NCBI RefSeq assembly: GCF_003945345.1
Contig: NZ_AP019308.1
Span: 1,612,001-1,676,000 of the forward strand
Source: Paenibacillus baekrokdamisoli
GTDB taxonomy: Bacteria; Bacillota; Bacilli; Paenibacillales; Paenibacillaceae
Length of the DNA: 64,000 nt
Direction of reading: 5' to 3'
The translations under genes were made by a program, and so were the position numbers. Below the pieces are notes generated by a model that was not told where the DNA came from, did not search any database, and saw only the letters and a list, made by a program, of their open reading frames with translations. Positions 28,701-37,187 of the stretch are shown here, piece by piece (the first letter of the stretch is position 1; every line of letters starts with the position of its first letter).

Positions 28701-30962
28701 TTCGCTTTTAATTCAGAGCTGGGCTTAAGTGACGGTCAGGTGATCATTCCTTATGAACGGCTGGCTGCTGAGCTTGGTCTAACAACCAATCTGCAAGGAT
28801 CGACTTTGACAATGAGTCACCGAGGAACAACGGTTGTGATGACCATTTCTAGCAATGCGATCACCATCAATGGTCAACCCGCAACCCTACAAACACCGGT
28901 AACCCTAAGAAATGGAGAAGTTTATATTCCACTTGAGGTGGCCTCTGTAGCCAGATGGGCAATGGTCAAGTGGGATGAATTTTCACTAAAAGCGAAAGTG
29001 TCTTCGATTCAACCGATGACCGAATATAAAGTAGTCGAGATCGATTCCAGTACGACCGCAGATGTTGCCTTACGAGCAGCTGATGGCGATCTGAATACCG
29101 TATGGACAGATAGTGTACCGGGCGCCTACTTGGTCTATGATCTCGGTGAAACTCGGAAGTTCGATCATGTCGATCTCGCCTGGCTCAATGGGCAGGATCG
29201 TTATTATCAATACCAGCTGTTGACATCACCAGATGGCAGCGATTGGACATCCATATATACTGGGGAGAGTTTAGGAAGTGATGATACCTATGAAGCGACA
29301 TATTTTGCCCCTGTATCTGCTAGATTCGTTAAGCTAATTGGGAACGGATATCGCTCAGACCTGGGAGGCAGCAGTGAAGTATCGCTCAAAGAGATGCGCA
29401 TTGCTACCCCATATTACAAGATTGAAGCTGTAAGGTCTTCTAGAGGCACGGGCGAAGAGGTCATTGACGGCAATTTGGGAACGATGTGGACGGGTGAAGA
29501 TAAGGGGGCATGGATCGAATTTGATCTGGGCGCATCCTACATGGTGGCCGGACTAGGTAGTTCCTGGTACGAAGGAGAAAAGCATTATTTCGATGTGTTG
29601 GTCTCGGATGATCAAAAGCAATGGACGACTGTGTTCCAAGGTTATAACAGCGGAACCACGAGAGGCCTGGAGGATATCTTCTTTACACCGATCGGAGCAA
29701 GGTATGTTCGGATAGTTGGGATAGGTAATTGGAACTCAATATGGGAAGCAGTCTTGCACAAACCGGCGGTATCGAATAATGCGAACTTAAGTGGCTTAAG
29801 TGTCGATAGCGGAGCCCTTAACGAGGATTTTGCCACAGGAACGAAGAGCTACACACAAACTGTTGCGAACGATGTTACAAGCCTATCGGTCACACCAAAA
29901 TTGGCGGATAACACGGCAAGAGTAAAAGTAAACGGTACAGCAGTTGTGAGCGGTCAGGCGAGCCAACCTATCTCACTTAGTGTAGGGGTGAATACCATTA
30001 CCGTGGTTGTAACGGCGAAGGACAACACGAGGAATACCTATACCATAAAGGTAACTCGCATGGCAAGTATACCGACGGATACTACATCAGGCGTTTTGCC
30101 AAGTAAAGATTCAACTCTATCCAAAATGAACCTTGTTGCCGAAGGGAAGACGCTTATTTTATCTCCTGCGTTTTCACCGGACATTGTTCAATATACAGGT
30201 GAGACCGATGCCGAATGGATAGAACTCCAACTAGCCTCTAGAGATTCGAAAGCGGTTATAAAGCTGAAGGATGAAACTATTTTATCTGTAAAAAGAGTGC
30301 AGTTGCTAATCGGAGACAATAAGTTGATCGTTTCCGTTAAAGCTGAGGATGGTACCATTAAGACATATACGGTAACCATTAAACGCATTGCGGTTAAAGA
30401 CCCTTCAATTCCGACCGTGGCATGTTCTATTAAGGATATCGAGAATCACTGGGCACAGCTTGATATATGTAAAGCAGCTGAGCTTGGAATTGTCGAAGGA
30501 ATATCTGTAAATAAATTTGTTCCCGACGGTCAGGTAACACGGACAGAATTTATTGTCATGCTGCTGAAGACCCTTCAAATATCTACAGCAAAAGAATCAG
30601 CTGTATCTTCATTTACTGACAGCAGCAGTATACCAGAGTGGGGTCAATCAGCTATCCGTACAGCAGCAGCTTTGGGAATAATCAAAGGATACTCGGATGG
30701 GACATTACGTCCACAAGAGAGTATAAACCGATTAGAAATGGCGGTCATGATCTCAAGAGCAATGAAATTGGAGAAGGGCACAACACAACAGGCGATTTCT
30801 GACCATAACCAGATACCAAACTGGGCAAAGTCTTATGTAGAGGCTCTCTATGAACATGGACTTCTAAAGGGAACGGCAGGTAAACAGTTTCTTCCTTATA
30901 GATTAACAACAAGAGCTGAATCTGCTGTGATATTACTAAGAATTTGGAATAAACTTCACTAA
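25728..30962 (+). CDS. Giant SLH-anchored heparinase II/III-type polysaccharide lyase
   Basis: A 1744-residue secreted protein. Residues 1-35 are a signal peptide. About 75-220 are a carbohydrate-binding module ([17 protein letters not shown]). About 230-960 are the lyase: an alpha-helical toroid ([18 protein letters not shown] onward) and a beta-sandwich with [23 protein letters not shown] and [14 protein letters not shown], the conserved histidine segments of heparinase II/III-like enzymes. About 980-1095 resemble a copper-amine-oxidase N-terminal-like domain. About 1100-1345 are two F5/8 type C domains, about 1350-1555 two cadherin-like beta domains, and about 1565-1744 three SLH motifs that hold it on the cell wall. 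It should cut uronic-acid polymers at the surface, feeding the transporter and GH88. [10 protein letters not shown] occurs on both sides of the first binding module. Confidence 0.9.
   Translation: [1744 protein letters not shown]
25887..25915 (+). repeat. 29-base direct repeat inside the lyase gene, left copy
   Basis: The 29 bases are identical to 26415-26443. The distance is 528 bases, exactly 176 codons, so the intervening carbohydrate-binding module could be gained or lost without a frameshift. Confidence 0.9.
26415..26443 (+). repeat. 29-base direct repeat inside the lyase gene, right copy
   Basis: Exact copy of 25887-25915, coding for the second APPVLPPAE linker directly before the lyase domain. 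Confidence 0.9.
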
Positions 30963-30982
30963 TTAACTACGAATACATGAAT

Positions 30983-31045
30983 AGCAAAAGCCCGTACACG
31001 TCAAGATAGACCGTACGGGCTTTTGTAATATTGTTATGAATGCTT
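30983..31045. terminator. Terminator between lyase and AraC sensor genes; right copy of DR2
   Basis: AAAAGCCCGTAC / GTACGGGCTTTT around TCAAGATAGACC-type loop sequence, with T tracts on both strands. It serves the convergent lyase and AraC genes and is a near-identical copy of the terminator at 25488-25527. Confidence 0.85.
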
Positions 31046-31046
31046 C

Positions 31047-33203
31047 TTATTGCAGCTCATTTTTACGGAATTCGCTAGGGGTAAAGCCTGTGAGCTTCTT
31101 AAACATACGATTGAAAGAATTAATATTCTGGTAGCCTGCGGACTGCGCAGCATCTTGAATACGAATGTCTGGCTGAAGCAGCAAAACCTTGGCTTTATTG
31201 ATTCGGACTAAATTTACATAATCTACAAAGTAATCGCCTGTTTTTTCTTTGAAATAGGTAGATAAGTAACTGCGAGAGATATTCAGCTTATTAGCCAAAG
31301 CATCCAATGTTATATCCTTGTCATAGTTCTCTTCGAGATATTCATAAACAAAGTGAATAATGTGGTCTCGTTTATCTCTTAGCCCGTTTACGAGAAGAGC
31401 GGAGCTATGAATCATGGTGGTCATTATGATGTCTAACTGCTCATAGGTGTGACAGTTCTGCAATTCAGTGAGCGTATGGCGTATGGAAGTGTGGTCGATA
31501 TTGCGCTGTTGAAGAATTTTCTGTGTTCGATACACCATGGATTCCGCGAATTGAAGGACACTCTGCGCGCTTTCATTGCGCTTTTTCATCCTCCCTAGCA
31601 CCCGTCTTACCAGCTGGAGCACGTCCGTTTCATTTCCGCTGTATAGATTCGCATCCAGTTCTTCTTCTTGCGCGTGTGACAAGTGAATATCCTCGTCTTG
31701 CTGCTCTTTATCTACAATAATCTGAGTCTCATCATTGAATTTCCGCATTGTAAGCTGGTCGAGGCCAGTCTGATAAGCTTCATTCCAATCCTCTGTACCA
31801 CCTGAAGAGGTGATCGTAAGGAAACAATATTCTCTCTCTGCTTCCAGCACATGATGGATTTGTTCAAGCGTGATTGGGATATTTGGATCAGTCATCTCCG
31901 TAAATACAATCGAGAGAATTTGATCATTCTCCATCTGGAAGGTCAGGGAATCCGAGTAGGTCTCGGAAATAATGCGATTGACATATTCTCTGATGAAAGA
32001 AGTTGCACGCTCCTCATGTACCTCTAATTGATGAAGCTTAGACTTGTAATTCACCTGGAACAACAGCAAAACAAATGGGCGATCCGTAGGAATCCAAGTG
32101 GTGCTGCCGACATTTTGCTGATGAATCTTCTTTAACACGTTGGAATATGCGTAATAACGCAGCAGAGATTCCTTCTCAGACATGTCCTGATTAATATCTC
32201 GGCTTGTTTTCAATATATCACTTATTTTGTCATGAATAATATTGAATTCCTTGATGCCGCTCATCCAAGGCAGAGGAGTATTCCACTTCTGAATAGCATC
32301 GATAATCCGCTTGACGGGAGTATTAATTCGAACGCTAAGCAGGAAGGATGCGATCACGCTAATGGCAATGGTAAGGATCAGCAATAACACGAACGAGAAA
32401 TTCCAGCGAACCTGACTCGAGATCGTTGTGTCTGGAACCACATGAGTATAAGTTAAACCACTCGCGCCTCTTATATAGAAGTAGTAGGTGCTATCCTTAA
32501 GCACATAACCTGATTCATCGGTAAACTTGGGTAAAGAGACTTTCTCTGACCTTGAAGAAGTATATAATTGCTGATGTTGTTCATTCAAAATATAAAAGCT
32601 GTCATTAATGGACTGGTGCAGTTTTGAGAAAATCATGTCAGCATCGGCCATAGCTATTAAATAAAAATCCGGAAGCTGATCATTCTTCACCACAATTGGA
32701 AGCAACATCCGTTCACCCGTTCGGTTTCCGGAATCTTGCTCAGCAAACAAGGAGGACGGAAGAACCTGAAACTTGTAAGGTTTTGCATATTGATCGTTCC
32801 AGAATGAGGCGCTGTAATCCGGACTATTGTAATAGCGTTTGAACATGATGTCCATATCAGCCCCGCGGCTTTTTTCAAGAGCAAACCCGCTGTCTTTATA
32901 CATTAGAAATACATTATCCAAGTATAATAGCTGATTGGATAAAAAAAGATTGAGCTTCTGCATCGTAGATATTGCTTTCAGATAATCAATGGATTGCCCT
33001 TGCACCTCTGGCAGCTCTAAAGAAAAGGTTAGAACCGAGCTATGAATCATGGCAATTAGGTTTTCATAATTTTCAGTTGTTTTTTGCAAGCCGAGTGTAT
33101 TGTATTTAATAATCTCATCTTTAACACTCCCCCTGTAGAAGACAACGGAAAATAAAATGAACGCTACCAATAGCGCAATAATGGAGAGAAAGCTGACTAA
33201 CAA
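31047..33203 (-). CDS. Membrane-anchored AraC-family regulator with extracellular sensor
   Basis: At least 718 residues. A membrane helix at the N-terminus (LVSFLSIIALLVAFILF), an extracellular Cache-like domain of about 220 residues, a second helix (FVLLLILTIAISVIASFLL), a cytoplasmic linker domain (about 330-600) and a C-terminal AraC DNA-binding domain (ITLDALANKLNISRSYLSTYFKEKTG, INSFNRMFKKLTGFTPSEFRK). Such one-component sensors commonly control Lpl-type sugar loci in Paenibacillus. The start is unclear. TTG at 33203 begins right at the membrane helix, and the frame is open farther upstream to about 33290 without an ATG, GTG or TTG. A GTG about 5 bases before the upstream stop is in another frame. 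It lies downstream of the DUF4091 gene. Confidence 0.85.
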   Translation of the reverse strand: MLVSFLSIIALLVAFILFSVVFYRGSVKDEIIKYNTLGLQKTTENYENLIAMIHSSVLTFSLELPEVQGQSIDYLKAISTMQKLNLFLSNQLLYLDNVFLMYKDSGFALEKSRGADMDIMFKRYYNSPDYSASFWNDQYAKPYKFQVLPSSLFAEQDSGNRTGERMLLPIVVKNDQLPDFYLIAMADADMIFSKLHQSINDSFYILNEQHQQLYTSSRSEKVSLPKFTDESGYVLKDSTYYFYIRGASGLTYTHVVPDTTISSQVRWNFSFVLLLILTIAISVIASFLLSVRINTPVKRIIDAIQKWNTPLPWMSGIKEFNIIHDKISDILKTSRDINQDMSEKESLLRYYAYSNVLKKIHQQNVGSTTWIPTDRPFVLLLFQVNYKSKLHQLEVHEERATSFIREYVNRIISETYSDSLTFQMENDQILSIVFTEMTDPNIPITLEQIHHVLEAEREYCFLTITSSGGTEDWNEAYQTGLDQLTMRKFNDETQIIVDKEQQDEDIHLSHAQEEELDANLYSGNETDVLQLVRRVLGRMKKRNESAQSVLQFAESMVYRTQKILQQRNIDHTSIRHTLTELQNCHTYEQLDIIMTTMIHSSALLVNGLRDKRDHIIHFVYEYLEENYDKDITLDALANKLNISRSYLSTYFKEKTGDYFVDYVNLVRINKAKVLLLQPDIRIQDAAQSAGYQNINSFNRMFKKLTGFTPSEFRKNELQ

Positions 33204-33382
33204 TCTAATGAATAATGAGGATGTCTTATCCTTGAGCTTGAATTTGGATAATATTATTTGAGGAGACTTATTTTTTGAGATATTTCTTCACCTGCCCTGT
33301 GTATTCTTTCATCAAGCGATCATTATCATATACAGAATATCTAGAATTATCCATTGAACAATAGATAAAGGCGGTTATGAGA

Positions 33383-35155
33383 TCAAACAATTAGATCAAT
33401 CAATTTTTTTCTATACGCATCCCAATCGTTTCCATGTGGAGACCAGACTATGGGGTGAGTGCGATCCGTTTCATGCAACACTTTTGGTAGAGCAGCACTA
33501 ACGAGATGATCTACTTGTTCATGTTTTCCTTTTGAGGCTGCTAGCCACATATATTCATAATCTTGAATTCCTCTGCGTAAGTTCTTCATCCGAATTGAAC
33601 TGATGGGAGCCTGAACGCCGCGATCCTGTTCACGGTAGTAGGGATCATGACCTGGATAGAATAAAATGCCGTCACCGTTGCCCCAATGAATCCCTGATTC
33701 TCCGTAAAATTCGTCTTCCGGATTGTCATTTACATACATGAATGTGACGGGATAACCGTACACATTCTGGTTCGTACGAGCGCGAGGGCCTTGATGGTTG
33801 TGACGCCAGTGTGTCCCTTGCCAAATGAAGTATAAGTCCATTTTGTGTTTCCATTTCACCCAGCTATTCACCCTCAGGTCGACTGCTTCTCCTTCTAGAA
33901 TAACAGAGCCATGAGAAGGTCTGTATCCGTTGTAGAACCAGATAGGCTGACCATTCTCATCCGCTGCTGCCTTCTCTGCGGGAAGAAGGTGTGAGGTACA
34001 CCAGATATCAATACAATCGTCAATTTCCTCCGCATAAGTGCGTGTAGCCATGATAGGCAGCTTATGCCCAGGGCCAGCTGAGCCTTTGATTGCTTCACTT
34101 TTCTCTCTAATCCAATCGAATTTGTCTGGACGGGGTTCATCAATCAAATAGAGGAAGTAGTTGCCCTGCCAACCCGTCTGCACTTGAAGCTGTTGGAACC
34201 AACCCACCCACTTATCAGCTTCATCTTGCATGGAGGAAGGGGAATCACCCAGAACAGAAGAACCATACATCCCAATAGGGAATATTTGCTCACCAACACC
34301 TTGTCCCGGACCCTCATAGCCGTTCTCTGGCTGAAAGAAGGAACCATCCAAATACATTTTGTAATTCTCCAATGCATCAGCATCGTAAGACTGATTGTGA
34401 ACATTAGCGCCCACCAGATCGAAACGATGTCTATGAGCCATCTTGCGCAGGGCATCATTGGAGTTGTCTAATGCAGGGAAATAAGAGCTAAAGTCACTTG
34501 CATATACCATCGTCTTAGTATGATTTTCATGGGGCAACGCGAAGTCGAATAAATCCAATTCCACGGGAATAACTCGCTCTTCTAAACCACTATTCCAACG
34601 CACCGTAATAGCACCTGAATAAATTCCAAATTCGAGCGCATTTTCATCTGGGATATAAATGTCGATCCAGAAGCCTTGATTTTGTTTAGCCAGCACTTGA
34701 ACCGGTTGCCCGCCGAAGCCTTGTCTGGCATCATGGGGGATTAGTGCATCAGGAATCCAACCTGATTGTTGCAGGGGAGGAGCGCTTGCTGCATAGAACC
34801 ATTGCGGTGGAGTACTGAGCTCCGGCGGGACAAATAGGTAGTGTTCAGTGAATACTTCAATTCTGCGGCCAATGTAATCATTGGGGTCCTCGGGATGAGC
34901 CGGTTGATTGCGTATGGACAGCCCTTCATTCAAAATATGCGTTAAATCCGACATCTCAACAGTTAAATCCTCAATGGCTCGATCGCCTGTTTGTACAATA
35001 ATTTGAAAAGCGACAACTTCGTTTCGTGCTCCGAAAAGCTTGACACGATAGCCGTCCCAAACACTGTTTGAATGCCGGTTCAGATTAGTAAAATCATCGC
35101 GTTGAATTTTTTCTCCATCGTTTACAGCCCATACTTGAACTTGTTGATTAATCAT
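33383..35155 (-). CDS. DUF4091-type putative glycoside hydrolase
   Basis: A 590-residue protein without a signal peptide. The N-terminal 230 residues form beta-sandwich-like repeats (VWAVNDGEKIQRDDF, NEVVAFQIIVQTGDRAIEDLTVEMSDL). The rest resembles a TIM barrel with YLIDEPRPDKFDWI, WFYNGYRPSHGSVILE and, near the end, the DUF4091 signature region FYPGHDPYYREQDRG...PISSIRMKNLRRGIQDYEYMWLA. The acidic residue in YLIDEP is a plausible catalytic acid. The frame begins at 35170, but AAGGAG in its first codons selects the ATG at 35155. It probably acts on intracellular oligosaccharides; substrate unknown. Confidence 0.8.
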   Translation of the reverse strand: MINQQVQVWAVNDGEKIQRDDFTNLNRHSNSVWDGYRVKLFGARNEVVAFQIIVQTGDRAIEDLTVEMSDLTHILNEGLSIRNQPAHPEDPNDYIGRRIEVFTEHYLFVPPELSTPPQWFYAASAPPLQQSGWIPDALIPHDARQGFGGQPVQVLAKQNQGFWIDIYIPDENALEFGIYSGAITVRWNSGLEERVIPVELDLFDFALPHENHTKTMVYASDFSSYFPALDNSNDALRKMAHRHRFDLVGANVHNQSYDADALENYKMYLDGSFFQPENGYEGPGQGVGEQIFPIGMYGSSVLGDSPSSMQDEADKWVGWFQQLQVQTGWQGNYFLYLIDEPRPDKFDWIREKSEAIKGSAGPGHKLPIMATRTYAEEIDDCIDIWCTSHLLPAEKAAADENGQPIWFYNGYRPSHGSVILEGEAVDLRVNSWVKWKHKMDLYFIWQGTHWRHNHQGPRARTNQNVYGYPVTFMYVNDNPEDEFYGESGIHWGNGDGILFYPGHDPYYREQDRGVQAPISSIRMKNLRRGIQDYEYMWLAASKGKHEQVDHLVSAALPKVLHETDRTHPIVWSPHGNDWDAYRKKLIDLIV

Positions 35156-35273
35156 GTATTTCTCCTTCATTTAAATTATCATTTCTATTAAAACATTAAT
35201 AGGAGTATGTTGATATCATCATATTTTTAACTGTTTCACTCATTGTTAAGAATTCGTTAAACAAGGCTTAAAA

Positions 35274-35314
35274 AAACCTCCTTCTCTCGAATTAAATTCG
35301 GAAATAGGAGGTTG
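35274..35314. terminator. Hairpin next to the duplicated nitrilase tail
   Basis: AAACCTCCTTCTCTCGAATT / AATTCGGAAATAGGAGGTT forms a stem closely related to the terminator at 20315-20360 and stands in the same position relative to the duplicated coding sequence. Confidence 0.6.
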
Positions 35315-35363
35315 GATTTAGTAAACCCATTGAAATATGTAAGAACAGTTAGTTTGTATGTGA

Positions 35364-35517
35364 TAAAGCGTCGTACTCATCAGTTCTACGCTCTTTCTTG
35401 AATAAGCTGCGCGATTCTCCATTGCCGTCTCCGACAGAGAGCCAGTAGGTGTACCGCCGCTCGTCCAATCGAATATCTGCCGTGAACACACCTGCTGCTT
35501 CGTCAGCTACATGCCCA
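35364..35517 (-). pseudogene. Nitrilase C-terminal fragment; right copy of direct repeat DR1
   Basis: The minus strand codes for a tail matching the nitrilase at 20424-20577 (HVADEAAGVFTADIRLDERR, TYWLSVGDGNGESRSLFKKE, RRTDEYDALS). The sequence match stops abruptly after CATGCCCA at 35517; beyond it the sequence is unrelated. It is the remnant of a second or former copy. The stretch from 35518 to 35806 holds no gene I can support. Confidence 0.85.
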
Positions 35518-35700
35518 CGGGTTTACCGAGTTTCGATTGCATCAGAAATCTCTCCAAGATAGAACAGTTTAAGGAATTATTACGAATATTATAACATAGT
35601 TGCTGTTAGGCGTTTTAATTATGGAGATGATATCCACTACTTTTTTGACCGTGATAATAGCCCGATTATTTCCGCCTAAACAGCGGATTTTTTATTTTTT

Positions 35701-35744
35701 CGGATCATTTTCTTGTCATTTCATCATGTCTAGAAAATGATCCG
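35701..35744. repeat. Perfect 13-base inverted repeat of unknown role
   Basis: CGGATCATTTTCT (35701-35713) and AGAAAATGATCCG (35732-35744) are exact complements. There is no T tract on the side expected for terminating the minus-strand gene that ends at 35807, so a terminator role is doubtful. Confidence 0.5.
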
Positions 35745-35806
35745 ATTGCCGATATGAACCCATTAATGACTAGTCTCGTTTGCTTCAAACATACATTAAC
35801 CAATCA

Positions 35807-36430
35807 CTACGCAGTAAAAGCAGATGGAAACTGTTGGACAATTCCATGCGTCATCACATCGGCCATCTTGAGCGCCTGTGGTTCAATCTGATCATTTATT
35901 GCAATATTCTCTATATAGTTCCCAGATAGACGGGAGGTGGCTTCGATGCCAGTAAGCCTCAGATGCTCATAAAGCATATTTCTCCAATCCTCTTTTGACC
36001 AATATGGGTTAATTCGGCTCAAGAAATTAGCTATTGCATCAGCATTAGCATACCAGCGCTTCTGTGCATCACTAGCTGCCGCGGTATTCCCAGATTGCAA
36101 CGCCTTGACGAGCTCGGCTGCGATCGTCAAATGTTCCCTGAACAAATTGGCAAACATGGTCGCAATGCCCGATCCGTATAAGGGTTCAAGCAGTGCTGCG
36201 AAATCTGAGGGATTTCGGAGAAGTCTTGCTGTCGTTTCTTTTTCGTCCGGAAGGCGGCTTACGATACTATTAATCGTTAATCTAGTCCAGTAAATGTGCT
36301 GTTCCCACAGAGTACGCAATTTTTGATTTAAATCAACTTTTGAAGGTGTCCAATTGGGGTTGCTTTGTCTGAAGTAGTAATGATAATAGTGTGGGGCATA
36401 TCTGTACATATATTGGTCTTCACGCTCCAT
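35807..36430 (-). CDS. Conserved-type hypothetical helical protein
   Basis: A 207-residue soluble, mainly helical protein with a tyrosine-rich start (YMYRYAPHYYHYYFRQ). The central part (LWEQHIYWTRLTINSIVSRLPDEKETTARLLRNP) and RWYANADAIANFLSRINPYW look like a conserved helical bundle, but I cannot assign a named family. The codons and length are normal for a real gene. It stands alone, with no clear ribosome site in the bases just before the ATG. Confidence 0.6.
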   Translation of the reverse strand: MEREDQYMYRYAPHYYHYYFRQSNPNWTPSKVDLNQKLRTLWEQHIYWTRLTINSIVSRLPDEKETTARLLRNPSDFAALLEPLYGSGIATMFANLFREHLTIAAELVKALQSGNTAAASDAQKRWYANADAIANFLSRINPYWSKEDWRNMLYEHLRLTGIEATSRLSGNYIENIAINDQIEPQALKMADVMTHGIVQQFPSAFTA

Positions 36431-36915
36431 ATTTTCATTTACGAATAGTATATAGGCGAGGTACTTCTTTCGTGCAACTATTGGTGAGGGAACTGGATAT
36501 GGCGGTTGAATAGGAGCAGTTGCGAAAGCTGCTTCTTTTTATGTATGACTGTTCGATAAATCGATCTAAAAAGAGAAAACCCGTAAGGCAGTAAATAATA
36601 TGGGTTCGCGTATGGTCTTCGCCACCGCTATCGTTCAGATACTCCTTCAGAAGTCTGAACTCATCTATTCGACAAAAAAACGATTAAAAAAACTTCTTTA
36701 GCAAGAATACATGCTCCATAAACTGGTGAAATAATGTAAAATTGAGCTAAATGACCTGAAGGTAACAGAATAGGACTCGAGAAACCCAGTAAATGAAGTT
36801 TTCAGCGGACTATAACAGTTTTTATCAAACTCGCGGTTTTTCCGAGAGTATGTGCTGTATGGAGTGTTGTTGGCGGGGAAATAAAAATCATATACATAGA
36901 ACGGAGCTAAACAAT
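36431..36915. other. Intergenic stretch without a supported gene
   Basis: About 485 bases. One weak hairpin with a T-rich tail (AGCAGTT...CTGCTTCTTTTT, 36515-36540) is visible. A frame opens at 36793 and continues into the zinc-ribbon gene, but there is no ribosome site before it. I see nothing else. Confidence 0.4.
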
Positions 36916-37179
36916 ATGGAAAAAGAATTTAAGAATTGTCAGAGCTGTGGCATGCCGCTATCCCGTGATGAACAACGGGGAGGTACAGAAAAAAACGGTC
37001 ATAAAAGCAAAAAATATTGCAGCCACTGTTATCAGAATGGTGAATTTACATTACCCAACATGACACTAGAACAAATGAAAGATAAGGTTAAGCAAAAATT
37101 GATCGAATTCGGCTTTCCGAAGTTTCTCACAGGCTTCTTTACTAGAAATATTCACAAACTTGAACGATGGTCTAAGTAA
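36916..37179 (+). CDS. Small zinc-ribbon protein
   Basis: An 87-residue protein. The N-terminal half has four metal-ligand cysteines in NCQSCGMPL and KKYCSHCYQNG, the zinc-ribbon signature. The second half (MTLEQMKDKVKQKLIEFGFPKFLTGFFTRNI) is an amphipathic helical tail. The frame reaches back to 36793, but ACGGAGC lies 8-9 bases before the ATG at 36916, where the domain begins. Proteins of this type are widespread in Firmicutes and unassigned in function. A terminator follows. Confidence 0.75.
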   Translation: MEKEFKNCQSCGMPLSRDEQRGGTEKNGHKSKKYCSHCYQNGEFTLPNMTLEQMKDKVKQKLIEFGFPKFLTGFFTRNIHKLERWSK

Positions 37180-37187
37180 AGGTAGTG

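Noticed and set aside
35701..35744. Terminator of the gene ending at 35807
   Set aside because: The stem is perfect, but on the minus strand it is followed by A-rich, not T-rich, sequence.
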